A DNA stretch of 64,000 bases from contig NZ_SRMF01000002.1 in the NCBI RefSeq assembly GCF_004768465.1, positions 163,606 through 227,605 of the forward strand. Reading direction: 5' to 3'. Of this stretch, positions 42,894-52,242 are shown one piece after another (position 1 is the first letter of the stretch; each line of letters begins with the position of its first letter). Made by a program: the position numbers and the translations under genes. The stretch comes from Natronospirillum operosum. GTDB lineage: Bacteria; Pseudomonadota; Gammaproteobacteria; Pseudomonadales; Natronospirillaceae. The notes beneath the pieces are model-generated. The model was not told the DNA's origin, did not search any database, and worked only from the letters and a program-made list of their open reading frames with translations.

Positions 42894-43661
42894 ATGATGC
42901 CCCCTACTCTCATGTTGTTGTACCAGCGGTACGCGCGCACTCTGTTGTGCGCTGCGGGCCTCGGCCTTGCCACCGGGGCTCTGGCCGACGCAAGCACAGT
43001 CGACAGGGATGCGCTCGCCGCCCGCATCCAGGCCCAGTACGACACCATTGACAGGGTCATGCTGGAACAACCCTACTGGACCCGTTCTGTGGTCAGAGAC
43101 CGCCATGACGACCGGCGAACCGAAATCACCAGCTTCCACCCGGAGCGCGCACCCGGTGATCGCGAGCAGTTGGAACTGGTCAACGGTGCGCCGCCGGACA
43201 GCACTGCCCAGCGCCGCTTCGAGCGCCGAACACAGCCGGACGAACGCGACCAGCAGCCGCTCAGACTGACCATCGACTATGACACCCTGGAGGTATTGCA
43301 CCAGAGCGGTCAGGACGTCCACTTCAGCTTCGCGCCCCAGTTGCTGATGGACGGCGAAATCAGCCCCGAGAGCCAGAACTTCACCGGCCAACTGGTCTGG
43401 GATCTGGAGCAGGAGTTGTTGCGTACCGTCAGCATGCAGTTGACCACCCCGTTCAGCTATCGTTTCTTCAACGTGGAAAAGTTTACCGTGGAAGAAACCT
43501 TTCGCTGGCTTGATGGCCGTATCGTGCGCGCCGATTACGGTCACGATATCACTCTGCGCAACCGCCTTATCGACCTGTCCAATGCCGCTCACGTCGAGTT
43601 TGATTACAACGCTGCCTGGCTGTTATTGCCCCAGGGCAGCCTGGACAGCAGGCACAGATAA
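42894..43661 (+). CDS. Secreted hypothetical protein
   Basis: 255 residues from ATG 42894 (AGGAA nine bases upstream). Signal peptide with a hydrophobic core and a likely cleavage after ATGALA (about residue 31). The mature part is polar, rich in Arg/Asp, with beta-strand patterns in the second half (LRLTIDYDTLEVLHQSGQDVHFSFAPQLL). It resembles no family I know; possibly a periplasmic lipid- or ligand-binding protein. Monocistronic, 75 bp after hisI. Confidence 0.65.
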   Translation: MMPPTLMLLYQRYARTLLCAAGLGLATGALADASTVDRDALAARIQAQYDTIDRVMLEQPYWTRSVVRDRHDDRRTEITSFHPERAPGDREQLELVNGAPPDSTAQRRFERRTQPDERDQQPLRLTIDYDTLEVLHQSGQDVHFSFAPQLLMDGEISPESQNFTGQLVWDLEQELLRTVSMQLTTPFSYRFFNVEKFTVEETFRWLDGRIVRADYGHDITLRNRLIDLSNAAHVEFDYNAAWLLLPQGSLDSRHR

Positions 43662-43758
43662 CAAAACTGTCATTTTCCTGCCCCCCGGCCCTATGTTAAC
43701 GTGGCAGGTCCGCAGTGCGTCTGCGGCCGACATTCAAGCAGCAACACAGGATGACGCA

Positions 43759-44235
43759 ATGATTGCGCAAGACAAAGCCGTAGCCATTCAATACACGGTG
43801 AAAGACGAAACCGGTACCCAGGTCGACACTTCAGAAGGCCGTGGCCCGCTGTGGTATCTGCACGGGCACAGCAATATTATTCCCGGCCTGGAAAAGGCCC
43901 TTGAAGGCCTGCAGGAAGGTGACGACTTCAGTGCCGAAGTACCGGCCGAAGAAGCCTACGGCGAACATCGTGAAGAGCTCGTGCAGCGCGTTCCGATGGA
44001 AGCCTTCCAGGGTGTCGAGAAGGTCGAGATCGGCATGGTCTTCAACGCCCAGACCGATGGCGGCCCTCTGCAGGTAGCCGTAACTGATGTGGAAGAAGAC
44101 ACGGTCGTGGTGGATGGCAATCATCCGCTCGCCGGCAAGGCACTGGCTTTCAATGGCAAGATTGAAACCGTCCGCGATGCCAGCTCCGAAGAGCTGGAAC
44201 ACGGTCATGTGCACGAGGGTGACAACGCGCACTGA
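43759..44235 (+). CDS. SlyD-like FKBP peptidyl-prolyl isomerase
   Basis: 158 residues from ATG 43759; the longer in-frame extension to 43510 overlaps the upstream gene and has no start signal. FKBP core with GPLWYLHGHSNIIPGLEKALEGLQEGDDF, followed by the insert-in-flap domain with VPMEAF and VVVDGNHPLAGKALAF, as in SlyD. A short C-terminal His/acidic tail (EHGHVHEGDNAH) could bind nickel or other metals, although shorter than E. coli SlyD's tail. Likely a cytoplasmic folding helper. Confidence 0.9.
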   Translation: MIAQDKAVAIQYTVKDETGTQVDTSEGRGPLWYLHGHSNIIPGLEKALEGLQEGDDFSAEVPAEEAYGEHREELVQRVPMEAFQGVEKVEIGMVFNAQTDGGPLQVAVTDVEEDTVVVDGNHPLAGKALAFNGKIETVRDASSEELEHGHVHEGDNAH

Positions 44236-44249
44236 TCTGCGTCGTCCGG

Positions 44250-44273
44250 GCCGGTGTACGTCAGTACACCGGC
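44250..44273 (+). terminator. Hairpin after the SlyD-like gene
   Basis: GCCGGTGTAC (44250-44259) and GTACACCGGC (44264-44273) are perfect 10-bp arms with a four-base loop. The following sequence is C/T-rich rather than a pure T run. Confidence 0.6.
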
Positions 44274-44375
44274 GCCCTGCCACCCCTTTACTTTTTCCTG
44301 CCGAGGATGGACAGTAATCCTTGCTGAACCGCCGTGCCAGCCTGCCACGGTCCCGGCTGATGTAAGGAACACCCC

Positions 44376-45281
44376 ATGCATTTTGCTGTACTGACTCAGG
44401 AACCGAACAACTACACCAGTACCCGCCTCCGGGAAGAAGGCGAAGCCCGGGGCCACACTGTCGACATGATCGACACCCTGCATTGCTACATGGACATCGC
44501 CACCGCCAACCCGACGGTCCGCTACCATGGTGCCGAACTCCCGCATTATGACGCCATCATTCCGCGCATTGGTGCCAGCATTACCTTTTACGGCACGGCT
44601 GTGGTCCGCCAGTTCGAAATGATGGGCACCTTCCCGGTCAATGAGTCGGTCGCCATCAGTCGCTCGCGCGACAAGCTGCGCTCCCTGCAGCTGATGTCAC
44701 GCAAAGGCGTTGGCATGCCAAAGACCGGTTTCGCGCACGCGCCGGACAACACCCGCGACCTGGTGCGGAAAGTGGGCGGCGTGCCGGTCGTGATCAAGCT
44801 GCTGGAAGGCACTCAGGGCGTCGGGGTGGTACTGGCCGAGACCTGGAAGAGCGCCGAAAGCGTCATTGATGCCTTCTCCGGCCTCAAGACCAATATCCTG
44901 GTACAGGAATTCATCAAAGAAGCCGAAGGCAGTGACATCCGCTGCCTGGTCATCGACGGCAAGGTGGTGGCGGCCATGAAAAGAACCGCTGCCGACGGCG
45001 ACTTCCGTTCCAACCTGCATCGAGGTGGTACGTCCGAAGTGGTACGCATTACCAAGGAAGAACGGGCCACGGCCGTCAAGGCGGCCAAGGTGATGGGTCT
45101 CAACGTCTGTGGTGTCGATCTGTTGCGTTCCAGCCGCGGCCCTCTGGTCATGGAGGTCAACTCCTCGCCGGGCCTGCAGGGTATTGAAGGGGCAACCGGC
45201 AAGAACCTGGCCGCTGCCATCTACGAATTCATCGAGCAGCGGGCGCGCCCGCACGCCACCGGCACGCGCGGCAAGGGCTGA
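44376..45281 (+). CDS. rimK: RimK-family alpha-L-glutamate ligase
   Basis: 301 residues. The N-terminal domain (about 1-95) precedes an ATP-grasp fold with [20 protein letters not shown], a Lys/Glu-rich ATP site [20 protein letters not shown], and metal ligands in [14 protein letters not shown]. RimK adds glutamate to the C-terminus of ribosomal protein S6, or makes poly-glutamate. The next gene, 2 bp downstream, encodes a desuccinylase/aspartoacylase-like protein, a pairing seen in other gammaproteobacteria, suggesting functional linkage. Confidence 0.93.
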   Translation: MHFAVLTQEPNNYTSTRLREEGEARGHTVDMIDTLHCYMDIATANPTVRYHGAELPHYDAIIPRIGASITFYGTAVVRQFEMMGTFPVNESVAISRSRDKLRSLQLMSRKGVGMPKTGFAHAPDNTRDLVRKVGGVPVVIKLLEGTQGVGVVLAETWKSAESVIDAFSGLKTNILVQEFIKEAEGSDIRCLVIDGKVVAAMKRTAADGDFRSNLHRGGTSEVVRITKEERATAVKAAKVMGLNVCGVDLLRSSRGPLVMEVNSSPGLQGIEGATGKNLAAAIYEFIEQRARPHATGTRGKG

Positions 45282-45283
45282 CC

Positions 45284-46309
45284 ATGACCCCTCTCATTAT
45301 CGGTGGTTTCGAAATCGAACCCGGCGAACGACGGCTGATCGAATTGCCGATCGCCAAACTCTACACTGACATTGATGTCAATCTGCCCATCCATGTGATC
45401 AGAGGACGACGTGACGGCCCCACCGTTTTTGTCTCTGCGGCCATCCATGGCGACGAACTGAATGGCATCGAGATTATCCGGCGCCTGCTCAAGGGCGATT
45501 ACCGCGGCTTTCGCGGCACGCTGATTGCGGTACCCATGGTCAATGTCTATGGCGTGCTGGCGCAGACGCGGTATATGCCAGACAGGCGTGATCTGAACCG
45601 GGCCTTCCCCGGCTCACGCAAGGGGTCGCTGGCCGGGCGGCTGGCCGACCTGTTCACACGCGAAATCGTGGCCCAGAGTGACTACGGCATCGATCTGCAT
45701 ACCGGCGCCATCCATCGGTCCAATCTGCCGCAGATCCGCGGCAACATGGATGACGAGGTCACCCGCGAACTGGGTCAGGTGTTCGGCGCCCCGGTACTGC
45801 TCAACAGCGATCTGCGCGATGGCTCACTGCGTCAGGTGGCCGACGAGATGGGTGTGAAAATGCTGCTCTACGAGGCCGGCGAGGCACTGCGCTTTGACGA
45901 GATCTGTATTCGGGCAGGATTGCGTGGGGTCGAGAACGTACTGCGGCACCTGGGCATGTTCGGCAGTCGCCGCAAGCCGCGCAAGATGCCGCAGCCGGTA
46001 CTGGCCCGGGATTCCGGCTGGGTGCGCGCCACCGGCTCCGGCCTGGTCATCCATCACAGGCAACTGGGCGATTCGGTGGAGGCCGGCGAACGACTGGCCG
46101 AAATCACCTCCCCGAGTACCGCCGAGACCGTCGATGTCATGGCTCCGAGAGCCGGCATCATTATCGGCAAGCAGCAGATCCCGCTGGTGCAGGACGGCGA
46201 GGCCATGTACCACATCGCCTATTTCCGGCGCATGGAAACGGCCACCGAGCGCGTCGAAGCCTTTCAGACCGACTTCCAGTCGGAACTGGAAGCCGAGGAT
46301 GATGTCTGA
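45284..46309 (+). CDS. Succinylglutamate desuccinylase/aspartoacylase-family hydrolase
   Basis: 341 residues, M14-like zinc hydrolase. Zinc ligands are probable in AIHGDELNGIEIIRRL (H-x-x-E) and GIDLHTGAIHRSNLPQIR; catalytic Glu likely in LYEAGEAL. The fold ends with a beta-rich lipoyl-like domain (GLVIHHRQLGDSVEAGERLAEI). It is 2 bp after rimK, so a glutamyl- or acyl-removing role opposite RimK is plausible. It could alternatively act as the N-acetyl-diaminobutyrate deacetylase (DoeB) missing from the doe operon; position next to rimK argues against this. Confidence 0.8.
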   Translation: MTPLIIGGFEIEPGERRLIELPIAKLYTDIDVNLPIHVIRGRRDGPTVFVSAAIHGDELNGIEIIRRLLKGDYRGFRGTLIAVPMVNVYGVLAQTRYMPDRRDLNRAFPGSRKGSLAGRLADLFTREIVAQSDYGIDLHTGAIHRSNLPQIRGNMDDEVTRELGQVFGAPVLLNSDLRDGSLRQVADEMGVKMLLYEAGEALRFDEICIRAGLRGVENVLRHLGMFGSRRKPRKMPQPVLARDSGWVRATGSGLVIHHRQLGDSVEAGERLAEITSPSTAETVDVMAPRAGIIIGKQQIPLVQDGEAMYHIAYFRRMETATERVEAFQTDFQSELEAEDDV

Positions 46310-46337
46310 AGCCGGTTTCCGGTCCCCGCAGCTGAAT

Positions 46338-47189
46338 TCAGCCCGGGGTCAGACCCCGCAGGCGTTCCGAGCGCCGACGCAGCAGTTCCAGCGTGGTCAG
46401 CAGCGCAATGGAGATCGCCACCAGCAAAGACGCCACGGCCAGTATGGTGGGGCTGATCTGCTCCCGAATACCTGACCACATTTCGCGTGGAATGGTGCGT
46501 TGCTCCACGCCCGCCAGGAACAGCACGATGACGATTTCATCAAAGGACGTAATGAAGGCAAACAGCGCGCCCGAAATCACCCCGGGCAGAATCAACGGCA
46601 TCTGCACGCGGCGGAAGATGGTAATCGGATCTGCACCCAGATTGGCAGCGGCCTTGGTCAGCGAGTTGTCGAACCCAACCAGGGTGGCGGTCACGGTAAT
46701 CACCACAAAGGGTGTCCCCAGCACCGCATGCGCCAGAATCACCCCGGGGAAGGTGCCCGCCAGGTTGATGCTGGAATAGAAGAAGAACATGCCGGCTGCG
46801 GAGATGATCAGCGGCACGATCATCGGTGAGATCAGCAGCCCCATGATCAGACCCTTGTAGGGCATCTCCGAGCGTGACAGACCGAGCGCCGCCAGCGTAC
46901 CCAGGGTGGTGGCAATCAGGGTCGAGAAGATGCCGATGAACACGGAGTTGCGAATCGACCGCATCCACTGGGATGAAGAGAACAGCTGTTCATACCAGCG
47001 CAGCGAGAACCCTTCCGGGTTCAGCGTCAGCATTTCCGTGGTAAAGGTGAAGTACGGCTGCGCGTTGAAGCTCAGCGGCACCATGATCAGTATGGGTGCA
47101 ATCAGAAAGAAGAAGACCAGGCAGCACAGGAAGCGAAAGGCGTAATACCAGAAGCGCTCCAGCTTGCCTGCATAGGATGGTAAGGCCAT
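46338..47189 (-). CDS. ABC transporter permease (PotC-like)
   Basis: 283 residues, about six membrane helices. EAA-loop segment SLTKAAANLGADPITIFRRVQMPLILPGVISGALFAFITSFDE is the PotC/YdcV signature. Last gene of a minus-strand operon SBP-permease-permease with the ATPase gene first. The family moves polyamines or related cations. Confidence 0.92.
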   Translation of the reverse strand: MALPSYAGKLERFWYYAFRFLCCLVFFFLIAPILIMVPLSFNAQPYFTFTTEMLTLNPEGFSLRWYEQLFSSSQWMRSIRNSVFIGIFSTLIATTLGTLAALGLSRSEMPYKGLIMGLLISPMIVPLIISAAGMFFFYSSINLAGTFPGVILAHAVLGTPFVVITVTATLVGFDNSLTKAAANLGADPITIFRRVQMPLILPGVISGALFAFITSFDEIVIVLFLAGVEQRTIPREMWSGIREQISPTILAVASLLVAISIALLTTLELLRRRSERLRGLTPG

Positions 47190-47201
47190 GTCCGGAGTCT
47201 C

Positions 47202-48482
47202 CTAACCCAGTTTGATATCGGCGCCTACAAGCTTGTTGTAGGCCCAGTAAAGAATCAGCACGCTCACCAGCAGCATGGTGCCCAATGCGGCCGCCAACCC
47301 CCAGTTCAACGAGTTCTGCATGTGGTAGGCAATCATGTTGGAAATCATGCGACCCGACTGACCGCCCACCAGTGCCGGCGTGATGTAGTAGCCGATGGAA
47401 ATAATGAACACCAGCACACCGCCCGCGCCGATGCCGGGCACCGTCTGCGGCACATAGACGCGCCAGAACGCCGTCCAGTTGTTGGCCCCCAGGCTGCGCG
47501 CCGCGCGCATGTAGGAGGGCGGAATGGTCTTCATGACGCTGTACAGCGGCAACACCATGAACGGCAGCAGAATATGCGTCATGGCGATGATGGTGCCGGT
47601 CATGTTGTACATCAGACTGAGTCGATTCCCCGAGTCCAGGATGCCCAGTGCCACCAGACTGGAATTGATCACGCCCTGCTGCTGCAACAGCACGATCCAG
47701 GACGTGGTCCGTACCAGCAGCGAGGTCCAGAACGGCAGCAGCACCATGATCATCAGCAGGTTGGCATAGCGCATGGGCAGATGCGCCATCCAGAAGGCAA
47801 TCGGGAAGCCCAGCAGCAGGGTCAGCACCAGAATGGCGGCGCTCATGGCGAAGGTACGCCCGAACAACGTCATGTAGATGCGCTGCTGCTCGGGCCGGCG
47901 TACAATATTGCCGTCGGCGTCGTAGGCGCGATCCGTGGCCGCCACATAGTAGGACAGCGTCAGCGGTCTGCCTTCACGCTGAATAATCTGATACAGGCGC
48001 GGGTTCTGCCAGAGCCGGTCCGACTCCAGGAACTGCTCGCGATAGGGCGCGTCCATGGTGGCTACACTGCGCGCCTTGCGGCTCAGGGCGCCGCGGGCAC
48101 CACTGATTTCGTAATTGAGTCGAACCGCCAGGGGCCCCACTCGTCTGTTCTGTTGCGCTTCCCGCAGATCTTCTGCGAGCGCGGCAAAAACCGGTTCATC
48201 CGGTATGTTCTGACCATCCCATTCCTGCATGGCTTCGAGTGTGCGCGGGAGGGTGTTTATAATGGTCGGATTGTCGACGCTGCGCCACATCATCTGCCCG
48301 ATAGGGATCACGAAACTGATCAGCAAAAAAGCCAGCAGGGGACTCACAAACAGAAAGGCGATAATCTTGCGACGCCGCTCGGCGGATCGCAGACTGGCTT
48401 GCAGCGGTCGGCCATCAGCCGTCACCAACTTGCCATCGCGCCTGTGGTCGTCCGATGATGATGCACTTGCGCTCTGTTGCAT
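47202..48482 (-). CDS. ABC transporter permease (PotB-like) with large periplasmic loop
   Basis: 426 residues from ATG 48482 (GGAGTGAG upstream; ATG 48512 and GTG 48518 are alternatives). Typical PotB proteins are about 285-310. The excess is a charged N-terminal stretch and about 140 polar residues between the first helix (FLFVSPLLAFLLISFVIPI) and the second, predicted periplasmic. The core helices and EAA loop (SYMRAARSLGANNWTAFWRVYVPQTVPGIG) are normal. The loop may form an extra docking or substrate domain. Partner of the PotC-like protein 12 bp downstream. Confidence 0.9.
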   Translation of the reverse strand: MQQSASASSSDDHRRDGKLVTADGRPLQASLRSAERRRKIIAFLFVSPLLAFLLISFVIPIGQMMWRSVDNPTIINTLPRTLEAMQEWDGQNIPDEPVFAALAEDLREAQQNRRVGPLAVRLNYEISGARGALSRKARSVATMDAPYREQFLESDRLWQNPRLYQIIQREGRPLTLSYYVAATDRAYDADGNIVRRPEQQRIYMTLFGRTFAMSAAILVLTLLLGFPIAFWMAHLPMRYANLLMIMVLLPFWTSLLVRTTSWIVLLQQQGVINSSLVALGILDSGNRLSLMYNMTGTIIAMTHILLPFMVLPLYSVMKTIPPSYMRAARSLGANNWTAFWRVYVPQTVPGIGAGGVLVFIISIGYYITPALVGGQSGRMISNMIAYHMQNSLNWGLAAALGTMLLVSVLILYWAYNKLVGADIKLG

Positions 48483-48559
48483 TGCAGACTCACTCCACAG
48501 CAGGAAAATCATCAGCACCCGACCCGGGGCCGGGCACTGACAGCTTTATCGAAATCTGT

Positions 48560-48597
48560 GGTGACGCCCACCTGCCCGCAGGCAGGCAGACGTCACC
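48560..48597 (-). terminator. Intercistronic hairpin between the binding-protein and PotB-like genes
   Basis: GGTGACG-C-CCACCTGCC pairs with GGCAGGCAGACGTCACC around CGCA. No T run follows on the minus strand. Such stems after binding-protein genes usually protect that mRNA and lower expression of the distal permease genes. Confidence 0.55.
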
Positions 48598-48607
48598 AGG
48601 GTGTTGC

Positions 48608-49738
48608 TTACTGGAGCATCCAGTTGGCGAAGCGCTCACGCAGTTCGTCGCCGTAGTCGGTCCAGAAGTCGTTGTCCAGCAGGATCGGCGAGAAGTAGTT
48701 GTCCGGGTTGGTCGGCATGTGTTCGTTCATGTCGATACCCAGATCAGCATGCTCGGCTACCAGCGGCGCTGAAGACGCACGGGCCGGACCATAGGAGATG
48801 TACTTGGCCTGATCCGCCAGACGCTGGGTGTCAGTCGCCCAGTACAGGTACTCCATGACCGCGTCCACGTTGTCGCCGTAAGGCACAACCCAGCCGTCCC
48901 ACTCGACTACCTGACCGTCCCAGATGATTTCGAACGGCTGACCTTCAACCTCGGAAGCATCAAAGATACGGCCGTTGTAACCGGTGGAGAAAGCCACTTC
49001 CTGATCTGCCAGCAACTGCGGTGACTGTGCACCTTCAGTCCAGAACACCAGTTCATCCTTGATGGTATCCAGCTTGGCGAACGCACGGTCCTGACCTTCC
49101 GGTGTGGACAGCACGTCATAGATGTCGTCCGGATGCACGCCATCAGCATACAGGGCCCATTCCAGGTTCACGCCGGGGCGGTCCTGAATGGCACGACGGC
49201 CAGGGAAATCTTCCACGTTGAAGAAGTCGTCAATGCTGGAAGGCATCGCATCTTCCGGGAACATTTCAGTGTTGAAGGCAATGATGGTGGAGTAAACAAT
49301 CTGGGGAATGAAGCACTCACCCAGGCTGCCCGGCAGGAAGTCTTCGCTCGCTGCAGTACCATCCGGCGCGGCCGCCAGCACTTCATCGTGATCGATCGGC
49401 ATGATGATGCCTTCGTCACAGGCCAGCTGCGCGTCGGAAGGCAGCATGTCAACCAGATCCCAGCTGACGTTGCCCGCCTGGCTCTGCGCCCGCAGGCCGG
49501 CCAGTGCATTGGCAGAACCGTCGTCGTTGACGATCTCGACGTTCGGGTTCATTTCCATGTACGGCTGGTGATAAGCCCGGTTCTGACTTTCTGTATAGGC
49601 ACCACCCCAGGAGACGATGGTCAGACTCACTGGGCCCTCGGCCTGATCCTCGGGCGCAGGGCGCAGGAAGTAGTAGGCGATGCCAATCAGTACAATCGCG
49701 ATGACCGCGACCAGTACTGCTGTTTTGGTATTTTTCAT
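48608..49738 (-). CDS. Polyamine-type ABC transporter substrate-binding protein
   Basis: 376 residues, SBP family of PotD/PotF type. N-terminal hydrophobic segment TAVLVAVIAIVLIGIAYYFL lacks a clear cleavage site and may remain as a membrane anchor. LTIVSWGGAYTESQNRAYHQPY is the family opening; WDLVDMLPSDAQLACDEG and NTEMFPEDAMPSSIDDFFN follow. Candidate ligands are spermidine, putrescine or related cations. Transcribed after the ATPase gene, upstream of an intercistronic hairpin and the permeases. Confidence 0.9.
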   Translation of the reverse strand: MKNTKTAVLVAVIAIVLIGIAYYFLRPAPEDQAEGPVSLTIVSWGGAYTESQNRAYHQPYMEMNPNVEIVNDDGSANALAGLRAQSQAGNVSWDLVDMLPSDAQLACDEGIIMPIDHDEVLAAAPDGTAASEDFLPGSLGECFIPQIVYSTIIAFNTEMFPEDAMPSSIDDFFNVEDFPGRRAIQDRPGVNLEWALYADGVHPDDIYDVLSTPEGQDRAFAKLDTIKDELVFWTEGAQSPQLLADQEVAFSTGYNGRIFDASEVEGQPFEIIWDGQVVEWDGWVVPYGDNVDAVMEYLYWATDTQRLADQAKYISYGPARASSAPLVAEHADLGIDMNEHMPTNPDNYFSPILLDNDFWTDYGDELRERFANWMLQ

Positions 49739-49820
49739 TGGGTCGTTCCTCGTTTACCAAATGATCGGGCACTGCTCACCAGTGCCCGGGTTCTATTGCT
49801 CAGCGACAGGGTCGCTGGAC

Positions 49821-50948
49821 TCAGTCGCTGTGTACCGGACCGTCTTCCGACAGGTCCAGCGCACGACAGTCTTCTGCCGCCCAGCCAACCTTGACCGGTT
49901 GGCCGACTTTCAAAGTCAGTTTGCTGGAAGCGTTGGGCAGTTTGATAATGAAATCATCATGCCCACAGATATTCATGCGGGCCCGAATGTGATCACCCAG
50001 GTAGATCAGCTCTTCCACCTTGCCATCGAAACAGTTGACCGGCTGGCTGTCACCATTTCCGATGGTGAAGGCCCGCTCGGGCCGCAGTGACAGCGTGGTC
50101 TGATCACCCTGACCGCTGGCGCAGACATTCTTCGCCTGTACCAGTGACCCATCTTCCAGGCGCACACTGACCTTGTCTTCAGAGTACTCCTCCACGGCAC
50201 CGGTCATGCGGTTGTTCTCACCGATAAAGGCCGCCACAAAGGCGTTCTCCGGCCGCTCATACAGGTCAGCCGGGGCTGCCAGCTGCTGGATACGGCCATC
50301 ATTGAACACGGCAATCCGGTCCGACATGGTCAGCGCTTCGGTCTGATCATGGGTGACATAGACGACGGTGACCCCCAGCTGTTCATGCAGATGCTTGATC
50401 TCGTACTGCATGGTTTCGCGCAGGTTCTTGTCCAGCGCCCCCAGGGGTTCATCCATCAGTACCAGCTCCGGCTCGAACACCAGGGCCCGGGCCAGCGCCA
50501 CGCGCTGTTGCTGGCCGCCGGACAACTGTGCCGGCCGCCGGTTGGCAAAGGCCTCCATCTGCACCATGGCCAGCGCCCGGCGGATTTTCTCTTCGCGTTC
50601 GCTCTTGCCCATCTGCCGGACTTCCAGCGGAAAGGCCAGATTTTCGCCGATGGTCATGTGCGGAAACAGGGCATAGTTCTGAAACACCATGCCGATGCCG
50701 CGTTTGTGCGGTGGGATATTGTTGATGGCCACGCCATCAATGCGTATCTCACCGAAGGTGGATGTTTCGAAACCTGCCAGCATCATCAGGCAGGTTGTCT
50801 TGCCGGACCCGGAAGGGCCCAGCATGGTCAGGAACTCACCCTTCTCGATGGAGAGGTTGAGATCCTTGACCACGAGCTCTTCACCATCATAGGTTTTTTG
50901 CACGCGGTCGAATACGACATACGGGTTGGCGGTGTCAACGTGCTCCAA
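49821..50948 (-). CDS. Polyamine-type ABC transporter ATPase (PotA-like)
   Basis: 375 residues. Walker A GPSGSGKTTC, Q-loop FQNYALFPHMTIGENLAFPL, signature LSGGQQQRVALARAL, Walker B LVLMDEPLGALD, then a C-terminal TOBE-type regulatory domain (about 250-370). The start is TTG at 50948, with AGAGGAG about eight bases upstream and no better ATG near. First gene of the operon; its promoter must lie in 50949-51358. Confidence 0.92.
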   Translation of the reverse strand: MEHVDTANPYVVFDRVQKTYDGEELVVKDLNLSIEKGEFLTMLGPSGSGKTTCLMMLAGFETSTFGEIRIDGVAINNIPPHKRGIGMVFQNYALFPHMTIGENLAFPLEVRQMGKSEREEKIRRALAMVQMEAFANRRPAQLSGGQQQRVALARALVFEPELVLMDEPLGALDKNLRETMQYEIKHLHEQLGVTVVYVTHDQTEALTMSDRIAVFNDGRIQQLAAPADLYERPENAFVAAFIGENNRMTGAVEEYSEDKVSVRLEDGSLVQAKNVCASGQGDQTTLSLRPERAFTIGNGDSQPVNCFDGKVEELIYLGDHIRARMNICGHDDFIIKLPNASSKLTLKVGQPVKVGWAAEDCRALDLSEDGPVHSD

Positions 50949-51358
50949 GGGAGGACTCCTCTACGACATTATCTGATCGCTTCCAATGCACTCACACGCT
51001 GACGGCACTCGGCATCGCAGACCCCACGCGGCGGTCACACGAGTCGATGCGCGTCAAGTTGTCAGTTCCCAGCCTGGATGCTGGTGTATTTTCCGGGTTC
51101 GGACCTTGTTCTTGTTGGGCGTCCACTCCGGAAGGCCAGCAGTGAACAGTGATCAGACTGTCCTGCTTGACCTGTTTGCCGGGCCGACTCAAAGGATTGA
51201 CCGCTGGATTCTGCTCTGCCTGGCAGCTTGATCTCAGCCGACTCCCTTTAAGCCTCCTATACATTTAAATTTTTCAGTCCGATAGCGCAAGGGATAGAAC
51301 CATTTTTTTTCGCGCCAGGGCAATGTGCCATCCCACCGGATAACACCGGGATGTCTGC
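50949..51358. promoter_or_regulatory. Intergenic region upstream of the polyamine-type transporter operon
   Basis: 410 bp without a supported gene. It must carry the leftward promoter of the transporter operon. An AT-rich stretch (51257-51275, ACATTTAAATTTTT) is the best promoter location. A T8 run (51303-51310) and hairpin CATCCC...GGGATG (51329-51353) lie just after the end of dat on the minus strand; the hairpin may be the dat terminator, without a proper T tract in that direction. Confidence 0.4.
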
Positions 51359-52210
51359 TCAGATGGCGGCATCTCGGGCCTGTTGCAAATAATGTTCACG
51401 CAATTTTCGGGCCATCGGCCCCGGTTGGCCATCACCAATCTTTACACCATCCACAGTGACCACCGGCATCACGAAGGTGGTAGCCGATGTAACAAAGGCT
51501 TCGTCAGCCGCCTGAGCCTCGGCCACGGTGAAGGGACGCTCTTCGAGCTCGAGGCCGGTTTCCGCCGCCAAAGCGAGCACGGCCGTCCGCGTGATGCCCT
51601 GCAGGATAGCATGTCCTGCCTGACGGGTAATCAGGCGCCGCCCGGCAATGATATAGGCATTGTTGGAGGTGCCCTCGGTGACCAGACCATCCTCCACCAT
51701 CCAGGCGTCATGGGCGCCCGCCCGTTTGGCCATCATCTTACCCATGGAGGAGTACAGCAACTGCACCGTCTTGATATCGCGCCGCTGCCAGCGCAGGTCA
51801 TCAATGGTGATGATATCCAGGCCGCGCTCGACCAGCGGATTGTCGACCAGCGACCTGGCCTGGGTGAACATGACCACGCCGGGCGTCAGCCCCTCGGACC
51901 AGGCAAAGTCGCGGTCTTCCGCCCCCCGGGTCACCTGCAGGTAGACCAGGCCCTCACGCAGCCGATTCCGGTGCACCAGGTCACGCTGCAACTGCAGCCA
52001 TTCTTCCTCGGTATGCGGGCTGGCAATATCCAGCTCGCTCAGTGAACGATGCAGGCGCCGACAGTGGCCCGCAAAATCGACCAGCTTGCCTTCCAGCACC
52101 GTGACAACCTCATAGACACCGTCCGCCATCAGGAAACCGCGGTCAAATACCGAGATGGTTGCGGCCTCTTCCGGCACCCAGTCCCCGTTCACATAGACTG
52201 TTCTGCTCAT
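51359..52210 (-). CDS. dat: D-amino acid aminotransferase
   Basis: 283 residues, class IV PLP aminotransferase. FDRGFLMADGVYEVV is the family opening; the PLP lysine is probably in DIKTVQLLYSS; EGTSNNAYI matches the substrate/phosphate-binding loop of D-amino acid transaminases. Moves the amino group of D-amino acids to 2-oxoglutarate, giving D-glutamate. Adjacent, 32 bp upstream on the same strand, are dgcA and dgcN, which consume D-glutamate, so together they form a D-amino acid catabolic operon. Confidence 0.88.
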   Translation of the reverse strand: MSRTVYVNGDWVPEEAATISVFDRGFLMADGVYEVVTVLEGKLVDFAGHCRRLHRSLSELDIASPHTEEEWLQLQRDLVHRNRLREGLVYLQVTRGAEDRDFAWSEGLTPGVVMFTQARSLVDNPLVERGLDIITIDDLRWQRRDIKTVQLLYSSMGKMMAKRAGAHDAWMVEDGLVTEGTSNNAYIIAGRRLITRQAGHAILQGITRTAVLALAAETGLELEERPFTVAEAQAADEAFVTSATTFVMPVVTVDGVKIGDGQPGPMARKLREHYLQQARDAAI

Positions 52211-52242
52211 TTCAAATACTCCTTTTCAGACCCTGAAAGCCA

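Noticed and set aside
45284-46309. Assignment as doeB of ectoine degradation
   Set aside because: The family fits, but it is coupled to rimK and far from doeD-doeA, so the assignment is not supported.
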